A DNA stretch of 64,000 nucleotides from a virus: positions 16,086 through 80,085 of the IMG/VR virus record IMGVR_UViG_3300036045_000002; one strand, written 5' to 3'. The notes below the pieces were generated by a model. That model ran no database searches, was not told the DNA's origin, and saw only the letters and a list, made by a program, of their open reading frames with translations. Both the position numbers and the translations under genes were made by a program. The first letter of the stretch is position 1, and each line of letters begins with the position of its first letter. Shown here piece by piece: positions 55,468-63,148 of the stretch.

Positions 55468-56942
55468 TGCGCCCAACGACCAGGCAAGCCTACAAGTTCT
55501 TCCACGAAGGCACGAAAGTCCTGTCCAGGATCGAAGGCAACGGCGTCCAGATCGACGTTGGCTACCTGGACAGGACGATCAAGCGGGTCTCGGACGAGAT
55601 CGACCGGAAGACCGAGGCCCTCCGGGAGTCGAAGGTCTACGCCAAGTGGAAGAAGCGGTTCGGCCGGAAGGCCAACCTGGACAGCACCCCGCAACTCGCG
55701 GACGTCCTGTTCAAGGACATGGGGTTCGAGCCGACCGAGTTCACCGAGAAGACGAAGGACCTGGACGAGCACCAGCGCCGGCACAAGACCGACGAATACT
55801 CCCTCCGGAACATCGACCATCCCTTCATCAAGGACTTCTTCTCCGTCCGGAAGCTCAAGAAGGTCCTCGGCACCTACCTCAAAGGCGTCCGCCGGGAGGT
55901 CACGCCGACAGGCCTCCTGCACCCGTCGTACAACCTGGCCGGCGGCCAGACCGACGACCAGAAAGGCGGGGCCGCGTCCTACCGGGGGAGTTCGTCCAAC
56001 CCTAACTTCCAGAACATCCCCATCCGCAACAAGGTCATGGGCGGGCTCATCCGGCCGTGCTTCGTCGCCAGGAAAGGCCGGAGACTGGTCGAGCGGGACT
56101 TCTCCGGCATCGAGGTCCGGGTCAGCGCCTGCTACAACAAGGACCCGAACCTCATCCGGTACATCAACGACAAGTCCACGGACATGCACCGGGACGAGGC
56201 GTGCGAACTGTTCATCCTCAAGCCGGACCAAGTGGTCAAGGGGACGACGCGGGACGCCTCTAAGAACATGTGGGTCTTCCCACAATTCTACGGCAGCGTC
56301 TGGTTCCAGTGCGCCCCGCCGATCTGGGAGGCGATGGACCGGCGGGACTTCCGGGTCGGCGAGTCCGGGATCACGATCCGGGAGCACCTCAGGAGGCACG
56401 GCATTACCGAACTCGGGGAGTGCGACCCGGAGAAGGGCGAGCCGGGAAAGGGGACGTTCGCCCGCCACCTGATGCAGGCCGAGAAGAAGCTCTGGAACGA
56501 CCGGTTCCCGGTCTACACGAAGTGGAAGAAGGACTTCTACAACCGGTACCTGGAGCGCGGGTACTTCGACCTGTACACCGGGTTCAGGTGCGCCGGCCTG
56601 TTCCGCCGCAACCAGGTCATCAACTTCCCGGTCCAGGGGGCCGCGTTCCACTGCCTGCTCTGGACGCTCATCGAGATCCAGAAGGAGATCGACCGACGCC
56701 GGATGCGGACTCTCCTGGTCGGCGAAATCCACGACTCGTTCTTCGGCGACTGCCCGGAGGACGAGGTCCAGGAGTACCTGGACCTGACGGGCGAGATCGC
56801 GGAGGAGAGGCTGCCCAAGGCGTGGGACTGGATCAACGTGCCGATCGAGACCGAGGTGGACGTCGTCCCGGCCGGGAAGTCGTGGTACGACAAGGAGCAG
56901 TGGGTCAGGAACGCCAAGGGCGTGTGGGAGGCCAAGGCGTGA
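55467..56942 (+). CDS. Family A DNA polymerase, polymerase domain only
   Basis: This 491-residue protein holds the Pol I palm, fingers and thumb without exonuclease domains. SSNPNFQNIPIRN is the usual pre-motif A sequence; motif A is ERDFSGIEVRV; motif B is RDASKNMWVFPQFYGSVW (Lys and YG); motif C is GEIHDSFFGD, with Ser where most have Glu. An insertion of about 80 residues lies between motif B and C. Proofreading seems to come from the UDG-exonuclease protein, and 5' nuclease from the gene at 63149. ATG 55467 overlaps the previous stop. Confidence 0.92.
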   Translation: MRPTTRQAYKFFHEGTKVLSRIEGNGVQIDVGYLDRTIKRVSDEIDRKTEALRESKVYAKWKKRFGRKANLDSTPQLADVLFKDMGFEPTEFTEKTKDLDEHQRRHKTDEYSLRNIDHPFIKDFFSVRKLKKVLGTYLKGVRREVTPTGLLHPSYNLAGGQTDDQKGGAASYRGSSSNPNFQNIPIRNKVMGGLIRPCFVARKGRRLVERDFSGIEVRVSACYNKDPNLIRYINDKSTDMHRDEACELFILKPDQVVKGTTRDASKNMWVFPQFYGSVWFQCAPPIWEAMDRRDFRVGESGITIREHLRRHGITELGECDPEKGEPGKGTFARHLMQAEKKLWNDRFPVYTKWKKDFYNRYLERGYFDLYTGFRCAGLFRRNQVINFPVQGAAFHCLLWTLIEIQKEIDRRRMRTLLVGEIHDSFFGDCPEDEVQEYLDLTGEIAEERLPKAWDWINVPIETEVDVVPAGKSWYDKEQWVRNAKGVWEAKA

Positions 56943-57679
56943 GGAAGTTCAAATTCGACAAAGGCGTGTTGGTCAACGCCGACTGCCTGGACGTCCTCCG
57001 TCACGTCCGCGAGAACTCGGTGGACCTCATATTCGCCGACCCGCCGTTCAACGTCGGCTACAAGTACGACCGGTACGACGACAGGCGGGACCCCGACGAA
57101 TACCTGTCCTGGTGCGAGAAGTGGATCGCGGCCTGCTGGCAGTGCCTGAGGCCGTCCGGGTCGATCTTCGTCGCCATCGGGGACGAGTTCGCCGGGCACT
57201 TCAAGGTAATCCTGGACACGTTCTTCGACCCGCGGAACTGGATCGTCTGGCACTACACGTTCGGGGTATACTGCGACACCAAGTTCGGGCGTGGCCACGC
57301 CCACGTCTTCTACCACACCAAGGGCAAGAAGGGGTTCACCTGGAATCCGGACGAGATCCGGGAGCCGTCGGCCAGGCAACTCAAGTACAACGACAAGCGG
57401 GCCAACCCCAAGGGCCGAGTCCCGTGCGACGTTTGGAACTTCCCGCGGGTGTGCGGGACGTTCAAGGAGCGGACAGGACACCCGTGCCAGATGCCGGAAT
57501 CGCTCCTCGAACGGATCGTCAAGGTCTCGTCCAACCCGAACGACGTGGTCCTAGACCCGTTCGCCGGCAGCGGGACGACCCTGGCCGTCGCGAACAAACT
57601 CGGCCGACGGTTTATCGGGTGCGAGATTTCCGACGCCTACGCCCGCTCCGCAGCGATCCGAATTCGACGGGGGCGATGA
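56939..57679 (+). CDS. DNA methyltransferase, beta-class (N6-adenine or N4-cytosine)
   Basis: This 246-residue protein has DLIFADPPFNVGYKYDRYDD (motif IV DPPF, about residues 29-48) before DVVLDPFAGSGTTLAVANKL (motif I FxGxGT, near residue 205), the order of beta-class enzymes. No target-recognition insertion of note is visible, so it is a solitary MTase. It could protect phage DNA from host restriction. The GTG at 56939 overlaps the polymerase stop as GTGA. Confidence 0.9.
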   Translation: MRKFKFDKGVLVNADCLDVLRHVRENSVDLIFADPPFNVGYKYDRYDDRRDPDEYLSWCEKWIAACWQCLRPSGSIFVAIGDEFAGHFKVILDTFFDPRNWIVWHYTFGVYCDTKFGRGHAHVFYHTKGKKGFTWNPDEIREPSARQLKYNDKRANPKGRVPCDVWNFPRVCGTFKERTGHPCQMPESLLERIVKVSSNPNDVVLDPFAGSGTTLAVANKLGRRFIGCEISDAYARSAAIRIRRGR

Positions 57680-57738
57680 TGCGTCTGCCGTCCGGGAGTC
57701 GCGTCTCGGGCGAAAGGCGACTCGTTTCCGGACTCGTC

Positions 57739-58143
57739 ATGCGAATCATCATCGTCGGGCCCCTGGAGTTTGATGACTGGCCGTGCGTCCGAGACAACCT
57801 GGACAGGCTGACCAAGAGGCTGAAGACTGTCGAACTGGTGACGGACGCCCGGCCCGGACTCGAATACCACGTCAACCCGTCCAGCTTTCCGGTCGCCGAG
57901 CAGTGGTTGACTTACCGGTGGCGCAGGTCGGCGGCTGCTGGCTTCCCCGAGAGGTTCTGCAAGACCAACAGGCACTTCGCGGACGAGGTCACCTGGGACG
58001 TCAAGGGGCAACGGCTGGAGATGGTGAGCAACGCCGACGCCCTGATCGCGTTCTGGGACTCAGGAAACGTGGACGAACACGTCGCGGAACTGGCCAAGCT
58101 GGCCGCATTCTACGACCTGAAGGTCAGGAAGGTGCTGGTGTGA
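57739..58143 (+). CDS. SLOG/DUF2493-like protein
   Basis: This 134-residue protein starts MRIIIVGPLEFDDWPCVRDN and has NADALIAFWDSGNVDEHVAE near the C-terminus, the pattern of YspA/DUF2493 proteins of the SLOG superfamily, which bind nucleotides or nucleotide-derived ligands. The middle substrate segment is atypical (the GGARGAD motif is not clear). Upstream in-frame ATGs at 57676/57679 overlap the methyltransferase stop and would add about 20 residues; ATG 57739 is chosen because the fold starts there. Confidence 0.6.
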   Translation: MRIIIVGPLEFDDWPCVRDNLDRLTKRLKTVELVTDARPGLEYHVNPSSFPVAEQWLTYRWRRSAAAGFPERFCKTNRHFADEVTWDVKGQRLEMVSNADALIAFWDSGNVDEHVAELAKLAAFYDLKVRKVLV

Positions 58144-58448
58144 TCTACGAATCTATGACCAGGTTGTACGTCGGCCCGTGGGTCGTCCGGGTCTGGCGGA
58201 CGGAGACCGAACTGCAGGTCTTTTACCGAAATGACGACCTGGTCAAGGCCGGCCGGCTGTTGAACCTCCAGTACACCATGTACAGCAACGGCTGGCCGGA
58301 TTACGACTGGAAACCCGGCAAACCGATCATAGACTGGTCGATGAAGTTCGTCGCCGAGGAGTTTGCCAAATTCGACCGGGTGAGCGCCCTAGAGGTGACT
58401 GAGAAAACGTCCGGGTGCGGGGTCGTCATCTACGTGGAGTGGCCGTGA
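58140..58448 (+). CDS. Hypothetical protein
   Basis: This 102-residue protein (RLYVGPWVVRVWRTETELQV, later KFVAEEFAKFDRVSALEV) starts at GTG 58140 overlapping the previous stop and ends overlapping the clamp-loader start. It is strand-rich, with GCGVVIYVEWP at the end. No family is recognised. Confidence 0.55.
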   Translation: MIYESMTRLYVGPWVVRVWRTETELQVFYRNDDLVKAGRLLNLQYTMYSNGWPDYDWKPGKPIIDWSMKFVAEEFAKFDRVSALEVTEKTSGCGVVIYVEWP

Positions 58449-59389
58449 CCATGGAACTTTATCGCAAGTATAGGCCGAAGAAGTTCGCCGACGTCCTGGG
58501 GCAGGACGAGTCCGTCAAGGCCCTCAAGGAGATGATAGCCGCCAAGGACGTCCCCCACGCCCTCCTGTTCACCGGCCCGAGCGGGACCGGGAAGACGACG
58601 CTGGCCCGCATCCTGGCCAGGACGTTGGGGGCCGACAACCCGTTCGACCTGAAGGAGTTCAACGCCGCCAACGAGAACGGGGTCGCCGTCGTCCGCCGGA
58701 TCGACACGATGACCAACAGCGCCCCGATGATGGGCCGGTGCCGGGCGTTCATCATGGACGAGGCCCACGAACTGACCAGGAACGCCCAGGAGGCCTTCCT
58801 GAAGACCCTGGAGGAGTGCCCGGCCCACGCATACGTCATGCTCTGCACGACCGACCCGAAGGGCCTGATCCCGACCGTCCAGACCAGGTGTACGCAGTTC
58901 CGGTTGGCCGCCATCGACAAGGGCGAGATGTGCAAGATCCTGGCCCGCGTGGTCGAGAAGGAGACGACCTCGGACAGGTACCCGGCGGAGGAGGTCCTGG
59001 AGGCCATCGCCGACGTGTCCGACGGGTCGGCCCGGCACGCCATCAACGTCTTGGGCAAGGTGCTGAAGCTGGAAACGGTCGAGGAGATGCTGGAGGCGGT
59101 CGAGAAGTCCTCGACCAGGACGCAGGCGTTCGACCTGGTCAAGCTCCTGATGGGGTGGGGCGGGCCGCAGAAGCCGAAGTGGCCGCAGGTGAAGAAGGTC
59201 CTGGAGGGTCTGGAGGGCGAGGAGGCCGAGGGAATCCGGCGGCTCGTCCTGAAGTGCCTGGTCAAGGAGGCCTTGAAAGGCGGGAAGTCCACGACCCGGG
59301 CGGCCCACGTCTACGACGCCTTCCGGGACATGTTCGTGTCCGGCTACGCCGACCTGGTGTTCGCCTGCGCCGCCGTCTGCCAGCAGTAG
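58445..59389 (+). CDS. Clamp-loader AAA+ ATPase (DnaX/RFC-like)
   Basis: This 314-residue protein loads the sliding clamp. ELYRKYRPKKFADVLGQDES is the RFC/DnaX opening; Walker A is FTGPSGTGKTTLA (about 42-53); Walker B is AFIMDEAHEL; sensor 1 is LCTTDPKGLIPTVQTRC with the SRC-like TRC. A helical lid and collar domain follow. Together with the clamp at 49023 it forms a phage clamp system. The GTG at 58445 overlaps the previous stop; ATG 58451 is an alternative. Confidence 0.9.
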   Translation: MTMELYRKYRPKKFADVLGQDESVKALKEMIAAKDVPHALLFTGPSGTGKTTLARILARTLGADNPFDLKEFNAANENGVAVVRRIDTMTNSAPMMGRCRAFIMDEAHELTRNAQEAFLKTLEECPAHAYVMLCTTDPKGLIPTVQTRCTQFRLAAIDKGEMCKILARVVEKETTSDRYPAEEVLEAIADVSDGSARHAINVLGKVLKLETVEEMLEAVEKSSTRTQAFDLVKLLMGWGGPQKPKWPQVKKVLEGLEGEEAEGIRRLVLKCLVKEALKGGKSTTRAAHVYDAFRDMFVSGYADLVFACAAVCQQ

Positions 59390-59429
59390 CGGACCCCGAC
59401 AATGCGTGTGAGAAAGGAGGGCCGTCCAA

Positions 59430-59903
59430 GTGCCCGCGTTCGAGGAAATCGACCTGGCCAGGCTGGAGGAGCACTGGGTCGAACACCCGAAGCTCTACCA
59501 GCAGTACGCCGACATGCTCGCCCAGGCCAAGAAGAAGCAGGACGAGGCCAACCGGCTGTTTGAACTCGCGGAGGCGGACGCGAAGATGACCGTCCGCAAG
59601 AACCCGGCCAAGTACGGGGTGACGAAGCTGACGGACGGGGCCGTCAAGGAGGTGTACGTCAAGGTCCGGGCGTACCAGGACGCCTTGCTGGCCGTGAACA
59701 AGGCCAAGCACCGGGTGGACGTCCTGGTCGCCGCCATCAACTCACTGGAGCACCGGAAGCGGGCCCTGGAGAACCTGGTCACCCTGTTCGGCCAGAACTA
59801 CTTCTCCAGGCCCCAGGTGTCGAAAGCGGCCAACTCCAAGTTCCTGGAGGACGCCGACCACCGGAAGGACAAGGCGTCCGTGACCCGCAAGCGGAAGATT
59901 TGA
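59430..59903 (+). CDS. Conserved coiled-coil phage protein, recombination context
   Basis: This 157-residue protein (DLARLEEHWVEHPKLYQQYA, then ALLAVNKAKHRVDVLVAAIN and EHRKRALENLVTLFGQNYFS) resembles a coiled-coil protein that many phages carry next to ssDNA-binding and RecA-like genes. Its role is unknown, though recombination mediator activity has been suspected from context. GTG 59430 has AAAGGAGG upstream. Confidence 0.65.
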   Translation: MPAFEEIDLARLEEHWVEHPKLYQQYADMLAQAKKKQDEANRLFELAEADAKMTVRKNPAKYGVTKLTDGAVKEVYVKVRAYQDALLAVNKAKHRVDVLVAAINSLEHRKRALENLVTLFGQNYFSRPQVSKAANSKFLEDADHRKDKASVTRKRKI

Positions 59904-59936
59904 CCCTCAACCACGACAGCGCCGAGGAGACGAGAC

Positions 59937-61367
59937 ATGGCCAAGACCAAGCGGCAGCGCGAGAAGACGAAGATCGCCTACACCAGGACGAAGGACTGGG
60001 TCGAGAACCAGGACAGCGGGTACGAGACGACCAGCTTCACCGCCCCCGAGGGCATGACCGTCTACCGCTGGAAGAAGGGCCGGAACGTCCTCGACTTCAT
60101 GCCGTTCCGCGTCGGGAGCAACAACCCGAACGCCGACGAGGGCAGCGTCCACTGGGAGCGGACGTACTTCACCCACAGCATCCCGACCCCCGACGGCGAC
60201 CGGAAGTACGCCTGCCTGGCGAAAAACTTCGGGAAGAAGTGCCCGGTGTGCGTCGAGGTCGCCAAGATGCGTCGCCGGCCGGGCGCGGACGACGAGTCGC
60301 TGAAGAAGATGGAGCCGAAGAAGCGGCGGCTGTTCTTCGTCATCGACCGGTTCGACAAGGAGAAGGGCATCCAGGTCCTGGAGACGGCCCACTTCAAGTC
60401 CTTCGGCGAGATGTTCCAGGACTACCTGGACGCGGCGGCCGACGACAGCCCGTTCCTCGACTTCTTCCACCTCGAGGACGGCATGACGGTGGACGTGAAC
60501 TGCAAGGAGGACAGCTACAACGGTCGGAAGTTCAACAAGCCGACCGTCATCCAGTTCGTCCCCCGGAAGACGCAGTACGAGGACGACATGCTGGACGAGA
60601 TCCCGTCGCTGGACGACGTCCCGCGGGAGCTGACCTACGAGGAGCTCCGGAACATCTTCCTCCAGGAGGAGCCCGAGGAGGAGAAGCCGAAGGTCAGGCC
60701 GAAGAAGAAGTCTCAGGACGCCGTGGACTCGTTCGGGGACGAGGAGGACGAAGATGAAGAGGACGATGACGGAGATTCGGAAGGCGACGGCGAGGAAGAT
60801 GATGAGGACGCCGAGGACGACGGCGACTCCGGCACCGAAGACGACGAAGAGGAGTCCGAAGACGAAGATGGTGAGTCCGACGAAATCGCCGTCGGCGACA
60901 CCGTGACCTTCGTCAAGAAGAAGAAGGAGCGGACCGGCGAGGTCGTCAAGCTCAACAAGAAGACCGGCGTGGCCCTGGTCAAGGTTGACTACCAGGACCG
61001 GCCGGACGCCATCGACATCGACGACCTGACCAAGGTCGAGGCGGACGAGATCATCATCCAGGACGACGAGGAAGAGCCCGAGCCGAAGAAGAAGGGCAAG
61101 AAGAAGGCGAAGCCGGTCGAGGAGGACGACGAGGACGAGGTCCTGGACGAGGAGGACACGGAAGACGAGGACGAAGAACCGGCCCCCAAGAAGGCCAAGA
61201 AGAAGATGGACAAGCCCAAGGTCGAGGACGACGAGGACGACGAGGACGACGAGGACGACGAGGACGACGAGGACGACCTGCCGTTCGACGACGAGGACGA
61301 CGAGGACGACGATGAGCCCGAGCCGCCGAAGAAGAAGCCGAAGCTCCGCAAGCGGACCGACGACTGA
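59937..61367 (+). CDS. ssDNA-binding protein with long acidic tail (gp32-like)
   Basis: This 476-residue protein is a likely T4 gp32-type ssDNA-binding protein. Residues 40-220 have VYRWKKGRNVLDFMPFRVGS, YACLAKNFGKKCPVCVEVAK (zinc-binding type), then RLFFVIDRFDKEKGIQVLET and FFHLEDGMTVDVN, the OB-fold layout. After residue 250 comes an extremely acidic tail with a small KOW-like basic insert (AVGDTVTFVKKKKERTGEVV). The tail includes a six-fold tandem 9-bp repeat at 61224-61277. The tail is far longer than in T4 gp32. AGGAGACG precedes the ATG. Confidence 0.7.
   Translation: MAKTKRQREKTKIAYTRTKDWVENQDSGYETTSFTAPEGMTVYRWKKGRNVLDFMPFRVGSNNPNADEGSVHWERTYFTHSIPTPDGDRKYACLAKNFGKKCPVCVEVAKMRRRPGADDESLKKMEPKKRRLFFVIDRFDKEKGIQVLETAHFKSFGEMFQDYLDAAADDSPFLDFFHLEDGMTVDVNCKEDSYNGRKFNKPTVIQFVPRKTQYEDDMLDEIPSLDDVPRELTYEELRNIFLQEEPEEEKPKVRPKKKSQDAVDSFGDEEDEDEEDDDGDSEGDGEEDDEDAEDDGDSGTEDDEEESEDEDGESDEIAVGDTVTFVKKKKERTGEVVKLNKKTGVALVKVDYQDRPDAIDIDDLTKVEADEIIIQDDEEEPEPKKKGKKKAKPVEEDDEDEVLDEEDTEDEDEEPAPKKAKKKMDKPKVEDDEDDEDDEDDEDDEDDLPFDDEDDEDDDEPEPPKKKPKLRKRTDD
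61224..61277 (+). repeat. Tandem repeat (GAGGACGAC)x6 in the acidic tail
   Basis: Six exact copies of a 9-bp unit coding Glu-Asp-Asp. Copy number could vary by slippage without shifting frame. Confidence 0.9.
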
Positions 61368-61377
61368 CCCCCTCGCC

Positions 61378-61409
61378 TGACGCCAGGCCTCGGAAAGGGC
61401 CTGGCGTCA
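61378..61409 (+). terminator. Hairpin between the SSB-like and recombinase genes
   Basis: A 12-bp perfect stem (TGACGCCAGGCC and its complement) with 8-base loop, followed by CTCCTTTC. T-run is short, so readthrough is likely. Confidence 0.65.
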
Positions 61410-61424
61410 CTCCTTTCGAGCGCC

Positions 61425-62531
61425 ATGAAAACGAACGACATCAAGGTTGCCATGGGCAAGAAGCCGGACAGGATCGTCGCCATCGCACCGCAGGACTGGT
61501 GCAACTCCGGGTTGACGAACTTGAACCTGGCGTGCTCCGGACACCCCGAACGGGGCCTGGCCAAAGGCATCTACTACAACTACGTCGGCGACAGTTCGGC
61601 CGGCAAGACCTGGCTGCTCATGACGAACATGGCCGAGATGGCCAAGGACCCCAAGTTCGACAGGTACGACCTGGTGTTCGACAACGCCGAGAACGGGGCG
61701 TTGATGGACGTCAGGAAGCAGTTCGGCAGGAAGCTCGCCGGGCGACTACGCCCGCTCGGAGGAACCCGTGAGAACCCCAAGCCGTCGCGCTGCCTGGAGG
61801 AGTTTTACGACCGACTGGACGATCTCCACGCCTCTGGCCGTCCGTACTTCGTGGGGCTCGACAGCATGGACGTACTGGTGCCTCGTGCCGACCTGAAGCA
61901 CCTGAGGAAGACGCGGGCCGCGTCCGAGTCCGGGAAGGAGGCCGGCGGGAGTTACGGCACGGACAAGGCCAAGATCAACTCGGCCCGGCTGCGGGTCGCG
62001 TCGGCCAGGTTGAAGGAGACCGGGTCCATCCTGGTCGTCATTTCCCAGACCCGCCACAACATCGGGTTCGGGGCGCAGTTCAACCCGAAGACGATGGCCG
62101 GCGGCGACGCCCTGAAGTTCTACGCCAGACTCCAACTCTGGCTGTCGGTCGTCGGGAGCGAGACCGAGAAGTTCGGGTCGGAGAAGGTGAAGGTCGGCCA
62201 GTTCGTCCGGGCGAAGATCACCAAGAACCACCTGAGCGGGTGGGAGGGGACGCTGACCTTCCCGCTGTTCAAGGGCGTGGGGATTGACGACGTTGGGGCG
62301 TGCGTGGACTACCTGGTCAGTCACGGTCACTGGTTGAAGGACGGCAAGTCCTTCAACCCACTGGTCGGCAAGATCACCGTCCCGGAGTGGGACGTGAAAA
62401 AGCGGCGGGAAGACCTGGTCAGGTACGTCGAAGCCATGGACAAGGAGGACGAACTCAGGTCGCTGGTGACGACGGTGTGGCAAGAAATCGAGACCAAGAC
62501 CACACTCAAGAGGAAGAGCCGCTATGAGTAA
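61425..62531 (+). CDS. RecA/UvsX-like recombinase
   Basis: This 368-residue ATPase has Walker A VGDSSAGKTWLLM (about residues 54-66), Walker B YFVGLDSMDVLVP, and SILVVISQTRHNIGF, the RecA L1/L2 border-like signature ending in Gln. SGWEGTLTFPLFKGVGID resembles the C-terminal strand of RecA. It would drive strand exchange with the upstream ssDNA-binding protein. The gene overlaps the next by eight bases. Confidence 0.85.
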   Translation: MKTNDIKVAMGKKPDRIVAIAPQDWCNSGLTNLNLACSGHPERGLAKGIYYNYVGDSSAGKTWLLMTNMAEMAKDPKFDRYDLVFDNAENGALMDVRKQFGRKLAGRLRPLGGTRENPKPSRCLEEFYDRLDDLHASGRPYFVGLDSMDVLVPRADLKHLRKTRAASESGKEAGGSYGTDKAKINSARLRVASARLKETGSILVVISQTRHNIGFGAQFNPKTMAGGDALKFYARLQLWLSVVGSETEKFGSEKVKVGQFVRAKITKNHLSGWEGTLTFPLFKGVGIDDVGACVDYLVSHGHWLKDGKSFNPLVGKITVPEWDVKKRREDLVRYVEAMDKEDELRSLVTTVWQEIETKTTLKRKSRYE

Positions 62532-63036
62532 ACCCAAATCGACGGACAAGAAGTACGATGTCTACCGAAAAGACTTCCACGTGAAACCGGGTAGCTCAGA
62601 CGGCGGGGAAAGGTGGGAGCCGAGACAGGTGGTGAGCGCCATTGCTCACCGGGTTCGTGGCCGGTCTGACGCTTGGATCGCGGAGGAGGTCGGTCGAGAA
62701 GTGGACTCGGTCCATCGCTTCCTCTGGGGAATCTTCGACAACCCCGGGTACGACGAGAACGGCAAAAGGTCGTCAGTTCTCAAGAATCTCCTCAAGGATA
62801 AACTCCCGCCGTCGCCTCTAGACCCGGACCGGATTCTTACCGAGGCCGAATCCAACCTGCTGATTAAGATGATCGACAGGAAGAAAAAGGGCCGGCAGTC
62901 TATGGTCCTGTGGAAGAGAGGTCACACTAAGAGGACACTGAGGCTTATCTTCAACCTCACCAACGAACGCCTGCGCGAACTGGAGATGCTGAAGGACGGA
63001 CGTTTTAGATCCATGTTCGACACCCTCCCGGATTGA
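62524..63036 (+). CDS. Hypothetical protein with helix-turn-helix-like region
   Basis: This 170-residue protein has WEPRQVVSAIAHRVRGRSDA and WIAEEVGREVDSVHRFLWG (about residues 30-70), a plausible HTH in a basic context, then a Lys-rich region (DRKKKGRQSMVLWKRGHTKR). The rest is helical. Codon choice is slightly relaxed compared with neighbours. It starts inside the recombinase end. Function unknown; DNA binding likely. Confidence 0.55.
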   Translation: MSKPKSTDKKYDVYRKDFHVKPGSSDGGERWEPRQVVSAIAHRVRGRSDAWIAEEVGREVDSVHRFLWGIFDNPGYDENGKRSSVLKNLLKDKLPPSPLDPDRILTEAESNLLIKMIDRKKKGRQSMVLWKRGHTKRTLRLIFNLTNERLRELEMLKDGRFRSMFDTLPD

Positions 63037-63148
63037 GTGACCCTGAAGAAGTCGGTACAAAAGTGCCCTTGAACACGTCAGAATTTCCAGATAAGCTCCT
63101 AAAGGCAGATTGGTAGCCCGAAGGTTCCTTCGCCCGGAGGGGCTTCCG

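Noticed and set aside
63037-63148. Possible tRNA or small RNA gene before the 5' exonuclease
   Set aside because: No cloverleaf could be drawn; only a short CGAAGG/CCTTCG palindrome with no room for a loop is present.
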